NCBI GenBank assembly: GCA_016711405.1
Contig: JADJSZ010000112.1
Span: 1-57,569 of the forward strand
DNA: 57,569 nucleotides
DNA from: Candidatus Hadersleviella danica
GTDB lineage: Bacteria; Chloroflexota; Anaerolineae; Promineifilales; Promineifilaceae
Direction: 5' to 3'
Under the pieces are notes generated by a model, which made no database searches, had not been told where the DNA came from, and worked only from the letters and a program-made list of their open reading frames with translations. This document shows positions 46,422 through 54,445 of the stretch, piece after piece. Each line of letters opens with the position of its first letter. Position 1 is the first letter of the stretch. The position numbers and the translations under genes are program-made.

Positions 46422-48186
46422 ACTCAGCAAAGACGTTGTTGGCAATGCCGAAGATGTTGTGGGGGTCGTGGGCTTGTTTGACTTCTTTGAGAATTTCGGC
46501 CGTAGACGGCGAAATTGTCTGTGGCAGAAAATCCTTGCGAATTTTGCCCACCCCATGATGATGGGAGATAGAGCCACCTTCATCCATAATCGTCTGGCGC
46601 AAATGCTTCTCGATGGCGCTAAACACCTCATCAGGGTGTTGCACCCCTTTGGTGGAAAAGCCGTGGGTGAAGTAGATGCACACCCCTGTGTGGTAAAGTT
46701 GGGTGATGCGGGGGGAGATATACGGTTTGCCGGGCAAGCCATACTCCTTGTGCTTAATTTCCACCTCGCGGGCAACGGCGTTGCAGACGGCCATGACCTT
46801 GCTCCACGGCACTGTCGTCTCATATGTTTCGCCGATGATGTCGAAGTCGGCCAAATAGTCGCGGATGTAGGCGATGGCGTAGGTGAGCATGTAGCCCCGC
46901 TGGCCATTTGTGGAGCCGCCTTTAATGCCGCCGTACTTGCTGGCAATGGTGTAGAGGACTTTCTCTTGGTAGGCGACTTCAGCGGCCGTACCCTCCATCA
47001 CAATGGTGGCCGCCACCAACTCATGCGGGTCAAACCCTTTGACCTTGAGCAGGAAAAACTTTTGGATGTCGCCCATAATTTTCTCGGAGGTGCTCGGCCG
47101 TGGCTTGAGCGCCGACCCAAAGCGGAACTGCACGTTATCCAGCAAACGGATGCTGGCGGGCAATACCCCCGCTTGGTTCAGTTCATAGAGGAACTTTACG
47201 CCCGTCTCGAAGTTGCGAAAAACGAGGGAGCCGTACTTTTTCACCTCGGGCAATTTGTGGATTTTGAGAACGGCTTTGGTGATGAGGCCGAGTGTGCCTT
47301 CACTGCCGAAGAGCAGGTTTTGCAGTTGCATCCCCATGGCCACGCGGGGCATGGCGACCGTTTGCTCAATCAATCCTTGGGGCGTGACCATGCTCACATT
47401 TTGCACGATTTGCTCGATGTTGCCGTACTTGTTCTTCTTCATGCCGCTGGCATTGGTGGCCACCCAGCCGCCCACGGTGGAAAGCTCCATGCTGTCGGGT
47501 TCGTGGCCTGAGGTGTAGCCCATTTCGGCCAACGCCTCTTCCAACTGTTTTCCCGTCATGCCCGCTTGGACACAAGCAAGGCAATTTTCTTTGTCCACCC
47601 ACTCGATTTTGTTCATGCGGCGCGTGTCTATAACGACAATCATGCGCTTTTCGTTGGCCGGCAGTTGTAGGGCACAGCTCACACTGGTTCCGCCGCCGTA
47701 GGGCACGAGGCAGACGTTGTGAACGGCCGCCAGTTGAATGATTTTCTGCGCGTCGGCTTCGTTCTCGAGGTAAAAGACCAAATCAGCCACCCGTTCGAGG
47801 GTGCCGTAGAGGACTTTGTACACTTCGTCGGCCGTGGTTTGGCCGTGGCTGTGGACGAGGCGTTCGCGGCTGTCTTGGGTATATTGGCTGGCGGGGAAGG
47901 AGTCGCGCACGGCCGTCATAAACGCTTCGTTGGGGATGGGCGGGGGCACGGGTTTGGGACTTAGCTCGGGCTTGACCTCATTTAGATTGATTTTGATGCC
48001 CAGCATCTCCTCCACAAAGGGCAAAAATTCGGGCATTTCAGTGCCCGAAATGAGGTAACGGCTTCCCGTGACGGTGGTCAGGTGGCCGGGTTTGGCCACA
48101 AAGCGGGTGTCTTGGAAACCCCACTTGTGGTCGTAAATGGTGTCGTCGAGTGGCTCTTGGGCGCGGTTGAGGGTGTTGTCTGCCAT
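46420..48186 (-). CDS. alkylglycerone-phosphate synthase-like FAD-binding oxidase
   Basis: This 588-residue VAO/PCMH-type flavoprotein starts at 48186 (MADNTLNRAQEPLDD); the frame beyond translates CTCAGCA repeats. The N-terminal region has SRERLVHSHGQTTADEVY, matching the conserved R..R..H block of alkyl-DHAP synthase. The FAD site is VPYGGGTSVSCAL (about 161-173) plus TVGGWVATNASGMKKNKYG. The C-terminus has SISHHHGVGKIRKDF (about 538-552), the histidine-rich active-site motif of that enzyme. Alkyl-DHAP synthase exchanges the acyl chain of acyl-DHAP for a fatty alcohol, the first ether-bond step. D-lactate/glycolate oxidases are the main alternative, but they lack the HHH loop in this form. 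PlsC-like acyltransferases nearby fit a glycerolipid role. Confidence 0.85.
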   Translation of the reverse strand: MADNTLNRAQEPLDDTIYDHKWGFQDTRFVAKPGHLTTVTGSRYLISGTEMPEFLPFVEEMLGIKINLNEVKPELSPKPVPPPIPNEAFMTAVRDSFPASQYTQDSRERLVHSHGQTTADEVYKVLYGTLERVADLVFYLENEADAQKIIQLAAVHNVCLVPYGGGTSVSCALQLPANEKRMIVVIDTRRMNKIEWVDKENCLACVQAGMTGKQLEEALAEMGYTSGHEPDSMELSTVGGWVATNASGMKKNKYGNIEQIVQNVSMVTPQGLIEQTVAMPRVAMGMQLQNLLFGSEGTLGLITKAVLKIHKLPEVKKYGSLVFRNFETGVKFLYELNQAGVLPASIRLLDNVQFRFGSALKPRPSTSEKIMGDIQKFFLLKVKGFDPHELVAATIVMEGTAAEVAYQEKVLYTIASKYGGIKGGSTNGQRGYMLTYAIAYIRDYLADFDIIGETYETTVPWSKVMAVCNAVAREVEIKHKEYGLPGKPYISPRITQLYHTGVCIYFTHGFSTKGVQHPDEVFSAIEKHLRQTIMDEGGSISHHHGVGKIRKDFLPQTISPSTAEILKEVKQAHDPHNIFGIANNVFAE

Positions 48187-48262
48187 AGGTAAGAGTGCTG
48201 AGTGTTGAGTGCTGGGTGCTGAGTGCTGAGTGGGGTCACTTTTCACTCAGCACTTTTTACTT
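48187..48262. repeat. CTCAGCA heptamer array
   Basis: GAGTGCTGAGTGTTGAGTGCT units followed by CACTCAGCAC in the opposite sense, between the MBL stop and the flavoprotein start. Confidence 0.8.
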
Positions 48263-48267
48263 TCTAC

Positions 48268-49110
48268 TCAAGAAAGGAGTTGCCATGCGTAGCGTTCGCC
48301 AGCGGGGGTGATATGACCAAAGACTTCGTTGGAGAAGTGGTTGATGGCGCAAAGGGTGTTGGGTTGGGTGAGTTGGGTGTAGAGGGCTTCGCGGGTGGTG
48401 CGAGCCAGTGTAGGGTCGTTGTCAAAAGCGACAGCCCAATCGGATTCGGTGAGTTGGGCGACGCCGTGGAAGACATCGGCCGTGAGGAAAATCCGCCCCG
48501 CCTCGCCCCCATCTACCACCAGCGAAAGATGGCCGGGGGTGCTGACAACTTTGATGCCGGGGGCAATTTCGTCGCCATCTTGCACAAATTGGATGAGGTT
48601 CTCGAGGGGTTTTTGCACAAATTCGGGATGCGGGCCAATGGGACTGTTGCCACCGTGCCAAAATTCCCATTCGGCTTGAGCACACCAGTAGCGGGCGTTG
48701 GGGTACATTAGCTCCCGCTGGCCGTCTACTTCCAGCGTTGTCCAGCCCACATGGTCGAGGTGCAAATGGGTGAAGATGACATCGGTCACATCTTCCCGCT
48801 GGTGGCCTGTGGCGGAAAAACTTTTGTGGTAATCGCCCCCAATGAGGGGGCCAAAGCCGGGAAAGTCAACCCGCAACGCCCCGAATCCTGTATCCACGGC
48901 GATGAGCTTATCGCCCGTTTTGATGAGAAAGCCACCGACGCTGGTCACAAAATTGCCGTCGTCGTCGAGGAGGGAAGGGTAACTTTGCCAGCCTTCGGCC
49001 GAGGAGACGGGGAAAAGGGCGGTGGGGGCTAAGGTTCCGCCCCCATCGGGCAAAAAGGTCACTGTTTTGTCACCGATGGTGACGGAGCGTAGGGGAGCTT
49101 GATTGGGCAT
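48268..49110 (-). CDS. MBL-fold metallo-hydrolase
   Basis: This 280-residue protein starts at 49110, fixed by AAGGAG six bases upstream. Zinc ligands are visible: HLHLDH (HxHxDH, about residues 108-113), STPGHLSL (His about 186), TADVF (Asp about 204) and a late His in AINHFSNEVFGH. SSAEGW and a GDKLIAVDTGFG strand fit the lactonase/AHL-hydrolase-like branch of the superfamily. Substrates range from lactones to phosphodiesters and cannot be chosen here. It is same-strand with, and 5' of, the alkylglycerone-phosphate synthase-like gene, separated by a repeat array. Confidence 0.9.
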   Translation of the reverse strand: MPNQAPLRSVTIGDKTVTFLPDGGGTLAPTALFPVSSAEGWQSYPSLLDDDGNFVTSVGGFLIKTGDKLIAVDTGFGALRVDFPGFGPLIGGDYHKSFSATGHQREDVTDVIFTHLHLDHVGWTTLEVDGQRELMYPNARYWCAQAEWEFWHGGNSPIGPHPEFVQKPLENLIQFVQDGDEIAPGIKVVSTPGHLSLVVDGGEAGRIFLTADVFHGVAQLTESDWAVAFDNDPTLARTTREALYTQLTQPNTLCAINHFSNEVFGHITPAGERYAWQLLS

Positions 49111-49193
49111 GGGAAACTCCTTGGGTGGATGTGTGTTAATTGTTAGGGTAAGGCAACTATAGCAAAAGTGTTCGCAATGGGCACGAGGTTTAT

Positions 49194-49229
49194 AATTGTG
49201 AATTGTGAATTGTAAATGGTTAATGGTGA
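49194..49229. repeat. AATTGTG heptamer array
   Basis: AATTGTGAATTGTGAATTGT units just 5' of the acyltransferase pair, in a divergent gap. Confidence 0.7.
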
Positions 49230-49864
49230 ATGGGTCATATGAGTGAGACACCTTTGTCTGTGGTGCGGCGGGGTTCGGTGCCGGCGTTGGGGGCGGCGTT
49301 GCCTCGGCGGCGGAGTGGGGTGACGCGGGTTATCGGCCGTGTGGTGCTCTTCCTGTTTAACTGGCGGGTGGTGGGAGAGATTCCCAATTTGCCCAAGCTG
49401 GTGGTTATTGGCGCACCGCACACTTCCAATTGGGATTTCCCCTTGGCGTTGGCTTGTTTGTGGGCGTTGGATTTAGAGTTATAATGGATGAATAAACACA
49501 CCCTGTTCAAGAAGCCGTTTAGGTGGCTCTTTCGGGCGTGGGGGGGATTCCCATCAACCGCACGGCCGCGCATGGGATGGTGGAGCAGATGACGGCCGAG
49601 TTTGCCCAACGGCCGCAACTCTTGCTTGGCCTTGCCCCCGAGGGGACGCGGAGCAAGGTGAGCCAATGGCGCACGGGCTTTTATCGCATCGCCACGGCCG
49701 CCGATTTGCCCATTGTGCCCGTTGCCCTCGACTTTAGCCGCCACGAAGTCCGCATTGGGGCGTTGTTTCAGCCAACGGGGGATTTAGAGGCGGATGTGGC
49801 CGAGTTGCAGAGCTTTTTTAGAGATGCCAAGGGGTACAATCCCGAATTAGGAGAACTCGCATGA
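49230..49864 (+). CDS. PlsC-like acyltransferase, interrupted copy
   Basis: Joined, it has about 211 residues. HX4D is HTSNWD (about residues 61-66) and the second motif is APEGTRSK. Between them the sequence LELxWMNKHTLFKKPFRWLF is interrupted by a TAA at 49482-49484 where the paralogue downstream has Tyr (EYHWMGKHTLF), and by a lost G in the seven-G run at about 49540. From FPINRTAAHGMVEQM onward it runs cleanly to 49864, ending with an ATGA overlap with the next acyltransferase. The homopolymer loss looks like a sequencing error; the TAA could be real. It is a close relative of the proteins at 8175 and 49861 and probably acylates lysophosphatidate or a related glycerol-phosphate lipid. Confidence 0.78.
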
Positions 49865-50430
49865 GTGAACAACGTGTACCTGTTTTGGGCAACCAAGTGC
49901 CCCGACGCGGAAGTTGGTTGGGGCGCAAATTAGCCCTCGCAGGGCTGTGGCTAGGGGGCTGGCGTATCACAGGCGAGATGCCCAACTTGCCCAAATTTGT
50001 GGTTATCGTTGCCCCGCACAACACGGCGTGGGATTTTCCATTGGCGATGGCGGCCGTGTTTGCCTTGGGGATGGAATACCATTGGATGGGCAAGCACACC
50101 CTGTTTCGCTGGCCGTTCAACTACTTTTTCGGCTGGTTTGGTGGCTTCCCCATAGACCGCCGCGCCCCGCAAGGGACGGTGGGGCAGGTGGTGGCGCAAA
50201 TTCAGTCGCACCAGAAATTTGTTTTGGGGTTGGCTCCCGAGGGCACACGGCGGCAGAAGGAGCCGTCTGAGTGGAAGACGGGTTTTTATCACATCGCTTT
50301 GCAAGCTGGTGTACCTATTGTGCCAATTGTGAATGACTATAAGAAAAAAGCGTTGCGAATTCAGCCCGCTTTTACGCCAACAGGGAATATGGAAGCGGAT
50401 TTGGCGGAGATTCGGCGGCCGTTTTTTTAG
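49861..50430 (+). CDS. PlsC-like acyltransferase, intact copy
   Basis: This 189-residue protein has HX4D as HNTAWD (about residues 59-64), the KHTLFRWPF segment, GGFPIDRRAPQGTVGQV, the second catalytic motif APEGTRRQK (about 125-133) and WKTGFYHIALQAGVPIVPI. It transfers an acyl chain to a glycerol-phosphate-type acceptor at the membrane. Translationally coupled to the preceding copy by ATGA. The pair, together with the flavoprotein at 46420 and the MaoC protein at 50877, suggests lipid metabolism. The frame is intact. Confidence 0.9.
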   Translation: MSEQRVPVLGNQVPRRGSWLGRKLALAGLWLGGWRITGEMPNLPKFVVIVAPHNTAWDFPLAMAAVFALGMEYHWMGKHTLFRWPFNYFFGWFGGFPIDRRAPQGTVGQVVAQIQSHQKFVLGLAPEGTRRQKEPSEWKTGFYHIALQAGVPIVPIVNDYKKKALRIQPAFTPTGNMEADLAEIRRPFF

Positions 50431-50437
50431 CATTTCA

Positions 50438-50514
50438 GCTAATCAGCATTTCAGCACTTCAGCGGATTGGGACTGGCTGACTGGCTGACGGGCTGACTAG
50501 CTGACTAGCTGACT
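50438..50514. repeat. GCATTTCA and GACTGGCT period-8 repeats
   Basis: CAGCTAATCAGCATTTCAGC units then GACTGGCTGACTGGCTGACG units; the last ends against the next start codon. Confidence 0.75.
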
Positions 50515-50880
50515 ATGTCTGTAAGTACGAAAGGGTTACGCAAGGTGAATTACAAGGGGCAACAGTACCTCTGGTATGTGAGTGAGGAGAAGCCGCGCTT
50601 GCCTGAGATGGGGTTTGTGGGGGCGGCCGTTCCGCCTGAACCAGTGGAGCGGGTCTTGCATGTTATCTCTAGCAACAAGAAGTTGATTGTGCATTACCAC
50701 CTGCCCCAAGCGGGGGATGAAGTGGCTTATTTGCGGGTGGAAGGGCCGTTGTTTCCGCGCCAGCCAGCGGCCAAGGAAGCGGCCGTGCCGCGTTGGCGGC
50801 ACGACCTGAACCGTTACCCGACGGCCGATTTTGTGCGCCGTCTCATCCATTGGTGCATGGGTGGCGAGGGGACGGGTTAG
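50515..50880 (+). CDS. small protein of unknown function
   Basis: This 121-residue protein is not recognised. The N-terminus (KGLRKVNYKGQQYLWYVS) looks beta-stranded, the centre (ERVLHVISSNKKLIVHYHLP, AYLRVEGPLF) continues in strands, and the C-terminus is helical (TADFVRRLIHWCMGG). No signal peptide or membrane segment. A similar pattern occurs in small immunity-like or DUF proteins of Chloroflexota, but that is only an impression. Its last four bases overlap the end of the convergent maoC gene. Good codon usage with CGGCCG motifs suggests it is a real gene. Confidence 0.7.
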   Translation: MSVSTKGLRKVNYKGQQYLWYVSEEKPRLPEMGFVGAAVPPEPVERVLHVISSNKKLIVHYHLPQAGDEVAYLRVEGPLFPRQPAAKEAAVPRWRHDLNRYPTADFVRRLIHWCMGGEGTG

Positions 50881-51332
50881 GGGAAGAGCATGGTCAGCGT
50901 TTCGGCTATCATGGCGGGTTTGGCTTCCCCTTCAATTTCCATCGTGTTTTCCACTTTGAGCAAAACGCGGCCGTCGGGCTTGCGCTCCACCCCGCTCAGC
51001 ACGGCATGGTTGCGCACCCGCGCCCCTTCGCGCACAAAGTTGATAAAGCGGAGCTTATCGGCGCCATAGTTCAAGGCGTGGGCCACCCCTGCGGGAACCA
51101 TATTCAATTCATACATCATCATGGGCAACAGCGACAGGGTTAGGTAGCCGTGGGCGATGGTTCCGCCTAGCGGGCTGGTTTTGGCGCGTTCCACATCGAC
51201 ATGAATCCACTGGTGGTCGCCTGTGCAAGCGGCAAAGGCGTTGATGCGCTCTTGGTCAATCTGCACCCATGCGGATGTACCGAGGGTTTGGCCAATAAAT
51301 TGTTCGAGGGTCTCTATGGTATAAGCTGTCAT
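50877..51332 (-). CDS. MaoC-like (R)-specific enoyl-CoA hydratase
   Basis: At 151 residues it is a single hot-dog domain. The hydratase-2 motif is present: DHQWIHVDVERA with catalytic Asp and His (about residues 38-43), followed by GGTIAHGYLTLSLLP. Members hydrate trans-2-enoyl-CoA to (R)-3-hydroxyacyl-CoA, or act as nodulation-N-like dehydratases on other thioesters. The chain-length preference cannot be read. Start at 51332 lies next to GTCATTT repeats. It converges on the small unknown gene with a four-base overlap. Confidence 0.9.
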   Translation of the reverse strand: MTAYTIETLEQFIGQTLGTSAWVQIDQERINAFAACTGDHQWIHVDVERAKTSPLGGTIAHGYLTLSLLPMMMYELNMVPAGVAHALNYGADKLRFINFVREGARVRNHAVLSGVERKPDGRVLLKVENTMEIEGEAKPAMIAETLTMLFP

Positions 51333-51371
51333 TTGTCATTTGTCCTTGGTCATTTGCGGGTTTGCTCTGGC

Positions 51372-52192
51372 TTAAGATTGTCCCATTGGGTTAAAAAAAA
51401 CACGGCGAGAAAGCCGTTGCGGAGGTTTAGGGCGGAGGAGTTTAGGGGAGAGGTCTATGGGGTGGCCGAAGTGGACGAGTTGAACGGCCGTGTGGACGAA
51501 CCATTGGCGAATGCCAAAGGCGCTGTACGGCCGTGACATCTGGTAGGCACGGTTCCACGCCGCGAAAAAATCAAAAATCCATTCGCCTGCCACCATGCGG
51601 TGAATGTAGTTCTTGGGCAACACGGGCTGGAAATGGGCGGGGTCGAAGCCTTGCTTGAAATTGGTGCTAAATAGGACAGCTTCGGGGTGAGCCATCCCAT
51701 TCAACCTTTTGCGGATTAAGTTGGCTACCCACACTTGCCCAAATGGATCAGAGGTGCCTTCGATGAGCAGGCCACCGGGGAGCAAATAGCTGACCAAAAG
51801 GGTGTGCGCGGCCGTGACTTCTTCTTCTTCATATTGACGCAAGACGTTGAAGGCACGAATGAGGCGGACTGTTTCCTGTTGGTGGAGGGGCAAATTGAAG
51901 CCGCCGAGGCGGAAGTGGGTGGTGGGGGTGGCGAAGGGGCGCGTGGCCACGCGCTGGGGGTCTATTTCCACCCCAACGCGGGCAAAGTGGGGTTTAGCTG
52001 GCGCAAACGGCCGATGCTTTCTAAAAAGGTGTCGGGGGTGGCTCCGTAACCAACATCCACATAGAGGGCATGGGCAAAAGCGCCATCCCGGCGGGAGAGA
52101 AGCGGCCGTTCGCGCCACAACAAATAAGTATCCACGCGCCGCAAACGGTTTCGCGCCGTCTTGCCTCGGGTGATGTAGCCCGCCAGAGACAT
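51372..52192 (-). CDS. class I SAM-dependent methyltransferase-like protein, frameshifted
   Basis: Joined, it has about 270 residues. The N-terminus ARNRLRRVDTYLLW and motif I ALYVDVGYGATPDTFLES (about residues 42-59), then ARVGVEIDPQRV, match a little-studied methyltransferase-like family seen in actinomycetes. The C-terminal half has LIRAFNVLRQYEEEEV, LPGGLLIEGTSDPFG and FSTNFKQGF. The frame changes at about 52000, within motif I to II; both sides match the family. The acceptor is unknown. It is read in the same direction as maoC, 39 bases upstream of it, so an operon is possible. Confidence 0.75.
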
Positions 52193-52196
52193 ACAG

Positions 52197-52262
52197 TTAA
52201 GAGTGCTGAGTGCTGAGTGCTGAGTATTTTACTTACTCAGCACTCAGCACTTTTAATTCAGC
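52197..52262. repeat. CTCAGCA heptamer array
   Basis: GTGCTGAGTGCTGAGTGCTG, then ACTCAGCACTCAGCAC: inverted pair of arrays between two minus-strand genes. Confidence 0.8.
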
Positions 52263-52263
52263 A

Positions 52264-53061
52264 CTATTCGGCATCTTGCACGTTCAGGCGCATGCCTGCG
52301 GGCAATTTGACGATGATGGTGTTGGGGGTGTCGCTGATATCCATGATGACGTTTAGGCCACGGGGGGCAACGACGGTAATGGTATTGGCATCGCCCGGTG
52401 GGGTGGGGACGGGGGTAGTGGGGTGGGAACCCGCAGGGGGGGTGTAGCTTTCGGGGCCACCAGCTTGGGCTTCTAATTTAACCCCATCAATGAAGAAATC
52501 TTTGGGGGCGGGCCATTTGCTTTTGACGCGAATGTAGACGGTGACTTCGCCGCTCGGGGGCACTGTGAAGTTGACTTCGTGGTGATACCATTTGCGGTTG
52601 CCCATTTGGGCGGCGTTGGCCCATTGGCCTTCCCAATCATCGGGGTTACTACTGCCTGTGGTATCTACCCATGCGCCCGATTCGCACCCGTACATGTCGT
52701 TGTCGCCGTGTAGCACGGCCAAGACGGGGGCGATGAATTTGCCGGCCGTGCCGGGCGCCAAGCCTGTGACGCGTTGTTTGAGTTCAGCGCCGAAGGGGGC
52801 GTTGGCGTGGAAAATTTTGTAGGTGACATCGCCCGCCAAAATGAGCGCGTCTGGCGCTCCAAGTTGTTCGTTGGGGGGCAACTGGCTGGCCAGTTTATGG
52901 ACACATTCAGGCACGCCTTTCGATAAATCGCCACTGCCATAGAGGGGCGAATCTTGCTCGACCCAAGTCATCATCCAGCCATTGGGCTGTTGGTTGATAA
53001 GGTAGCCGGGGGCAGGGGGCAGGTCTGTCCAGCCTTCGGTAAAGGAGCCATTTTTTAACAT
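52264..53061 (-). CDS. jelly-roll (galactose-binding-like) protein of unknown function
   Basis: This 265-residue protein has a strong AGGAGGT site six bases before the start at 53061. The first residues LKNGSFTEGWTDLPP and the later FIDGVKLEA bracket a beta-sandwich of the NGdFe.G...W....dnV.l type seen in carbohydrate-binding modules. Residues about 205-225 form a Pro/Thr/Gly linker (PPAGSHPTTPVPTPPG) leading to a short beta-rich tail (VIMDISDTPNTIIVKLPAG). There is no signal peptide, which is odd for a carbohydrate-binding module; it could be cytoplasmic, phage-tail-like, or exported by another route. No neighbour explains it. Confidence 0.65.
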   Translation of the reverse strand: MLKNGSFTEGWTDLPPAPGYLINQQPNGWMMTWVEQDSPLYGSGDLSKGVPECVHKLASQLPPNEQLGAPDALILAGDVTYKIFHANAPFGAELKQRVTGLAPGTAGKFIAPVLAVLHGDNDMYGCESGAWVDTTGSSNPDDWEGQWANAAQMGNRKWYHHEVNFTVPPSGEVTVYIRVKSKWPAPKDFFIDGVKLEAQAGGPESYTPPAGSHPTTPVPTPPGDANTITVVAPRGLNVIMDISDTPNTIIVKLPAGMRLNVQDAE

Positions 53062-53129
53062 GCGAAACCTCCTACTATCTGCAAAAACGTGGGTAAGAAT
53101 TAGGATAATTATAGCAGGTTATGGGGGTG

Positions 53130-53208
53130 TTTCGGTTATTGGTTATTCGTTATTGATTATTGGTTATTGGGTGGGGTGGAGGGCAATAACGAGTAATTCT
53201 TTTAGTGG
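53130..53208. repeat. TTATTGG heptamer array
   Basis: GGTTATTGGTTATTCGTTATTGATTATTGGTTATTGG units, then an AT-rich stretch leading into the promoter. Confidence 0.7.
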
Positions 53209-53237
53209 TTGACAAAGTGTTATTACCACACTATACT
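53209..53237 (+). promoter_or_regulatory. sigma-70-type promoter of the SPFH gene
   Basis: TTGACA (53209-53214), a 17-base spacer and TATACT (53232-53237), with an expected start near 53244. The -10 lies in an imperfect inverted repeat (CACTATAC ... TATATAGTG, 53229-53250) that could be an operator. Confidence 0.85.
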
Positions 53238-53327
53238 TTGTTATATAGTGTTTAATCAACACAAAATTGGTGTAACAAGCACACAATCAAGAGAAAGATG
53301 GGAGATAAAGATTACGGAGAAATCATC

Positions 53328-54194
53328 ATGTTAAAAGCTATCGCTGGTTCAATTTTGACAATGGCGTTTGTGGCAGGGGCAATGTGGGGTTGGATAGGGG
53401 GGATATTGGTATTAGGCGCGGCCGCTGTGGGCACGGCCGCCTTCTATTTGCAAAAAATGGGCAAAGTGACCATCCCTGAATTGAGCATGGGCACTGTGTA
53501 TGAGCGGAAGAGCGAGCGGTTTGTACGGTTTTTGGCTCCGGGCACGCATTGGGTTAACCCAGCCACCGAAATTTTGGGCGAACGGATTAGCACGAGTGCC
53601 CAAAGTGCTTCGGCGCACACGAAAGGCATCCAAGCGATTGGCGGTTTGCCGCTAGAGGTGGAATGGGCACTGACTTACAGCTTGGAACCCGATAAGTTGA
53701 CGGCCGAGATGAGCCCCAAGATGGCGCGGGCACTGCCCACCAGATCGGCCGCGATGGCCAAACAACATCTGAACAACTGTTTGCACCATGTGATTGGCGA
53801 TTACACGATTGAGCAGTTGTGCCAGCCGGGTATCCACCGCAAGTTGGAGCGGGAAGTGCGCCAATTGGCCCGCACGCGGCTGGAACCGATGGGGTATAAC
53901 GTGATTCGGGTGATGGTGGAGGCGGTGCATATGCCGAAGCATGTGATGCAAGCGTTGGAAGAGGCACACGGCCGTGAGATGCAAGCTGAAAACGAGGCTC
54001 GCGCTTTGGAGCGGCTCCAACGGGTGGTTAGCCAGTTTTCGAAGGATGATATGGAGCGGTTGATGGAGTTGGAGCGGATTCACATGATGGGCAAGCACGG
54101 CATCCCTGTGATGTACCCAGCGATGACGGAGCAGGTGAATTTGTTTGACCCGCGTCGGCGGGGGAATAATGTGGTGGATATGGCGGTTTCGTAG
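53328..54194 (+). CDS. SPFH/band 7 membrane protein
   Basis: This is a 288-residue protein from 53328, with GGAG eight bases upstream; the Met at 53298 is an alternative. Two N-terminal membrane-spanning stretches (residues about 4-24 and 26-42) are followed by an SPFH domain (about 50-215: RFLAPGTHWVNP, LPLEVEWALTYSL, LARTRLEPMGYNVIRVMVEAV). A helical tail (HGREMQAENEARALERLQRV) typical for flotillin/stomatin oligomerisation follows. Such proteins scaffold membrane microdomains and regulate proteases or channels. No NfeD partner or protease is adjacent. It has its own promoter and a terminator about 210 bases downstream. Confidence 0.85.
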   Translation: MLKAIAGSILTMAFVAGAMWGWIGGILVLGAAAVGTAAFYLQKMGKVTIPELSMGTVYERKSERFVRFLAPGTHWVNPATEILGERISTSAQSASAHTKGIQAIGGLPLEVEWALTYSLEPDKLTAEMSPKMARALPTRSAAMAKQHLNNCLHHVIGDYTIEQLCQPGIHRKLEREVRQLARTRLEPMGYNVIRVMVEAVHMPKHVMQALEEAHGREMQAENEARALERLQRVVSQFSKDDMERLMELERIHMMGKHGIPVMYPAMTEQVNLFDPRRRGNNVVDMAVS

Positions 54195-54400
54195 GGGAAA
54201 TTTGCGAGGGTCTGGTAGTAATATTGATAAAACTTATTTCATCACGGAAGGTGCGGAAGACACGGAAGAAATGCTAAAGAAGCCTTTGCGCTCTCCGCAG
54301 TTAGTCTGTTGATTAGGCCATTGATAAGAGAAAGCCCTGAGCTTTGGCCTTTTGTTTGGGGAGGCGGAGAAGGTGCGGTAGAAACGGAAAATAGGCGAAG

Positions 54401-54433
54401 AGAAAGCCCTGAGTTTTGGCTCAGGGCCTTTTT
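54401..54433. terminator. rho-independent terminator
   Basis: GCCCTGAG (54406-54413) pairs with CTCAGGGC (54420-54427), followed by a T-run on the plus strand; A residues on the left could serve the convergent kinase. A near copy of the left arm is at 54331-54345. The rest of 54195-54400 has GCGGAAGACACGGAAG-type repeats only. Confidence 0.85.
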
Positions 54434-54445
54434 AATGTCGGTTGG

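Noticed and set aside
46192..47511. 439-codon open frame on the plus strand
   Set aside because: Antisense to the flavoprotein, whose FAD and HHH motifs are intact, and it begins in a gap hairpin.
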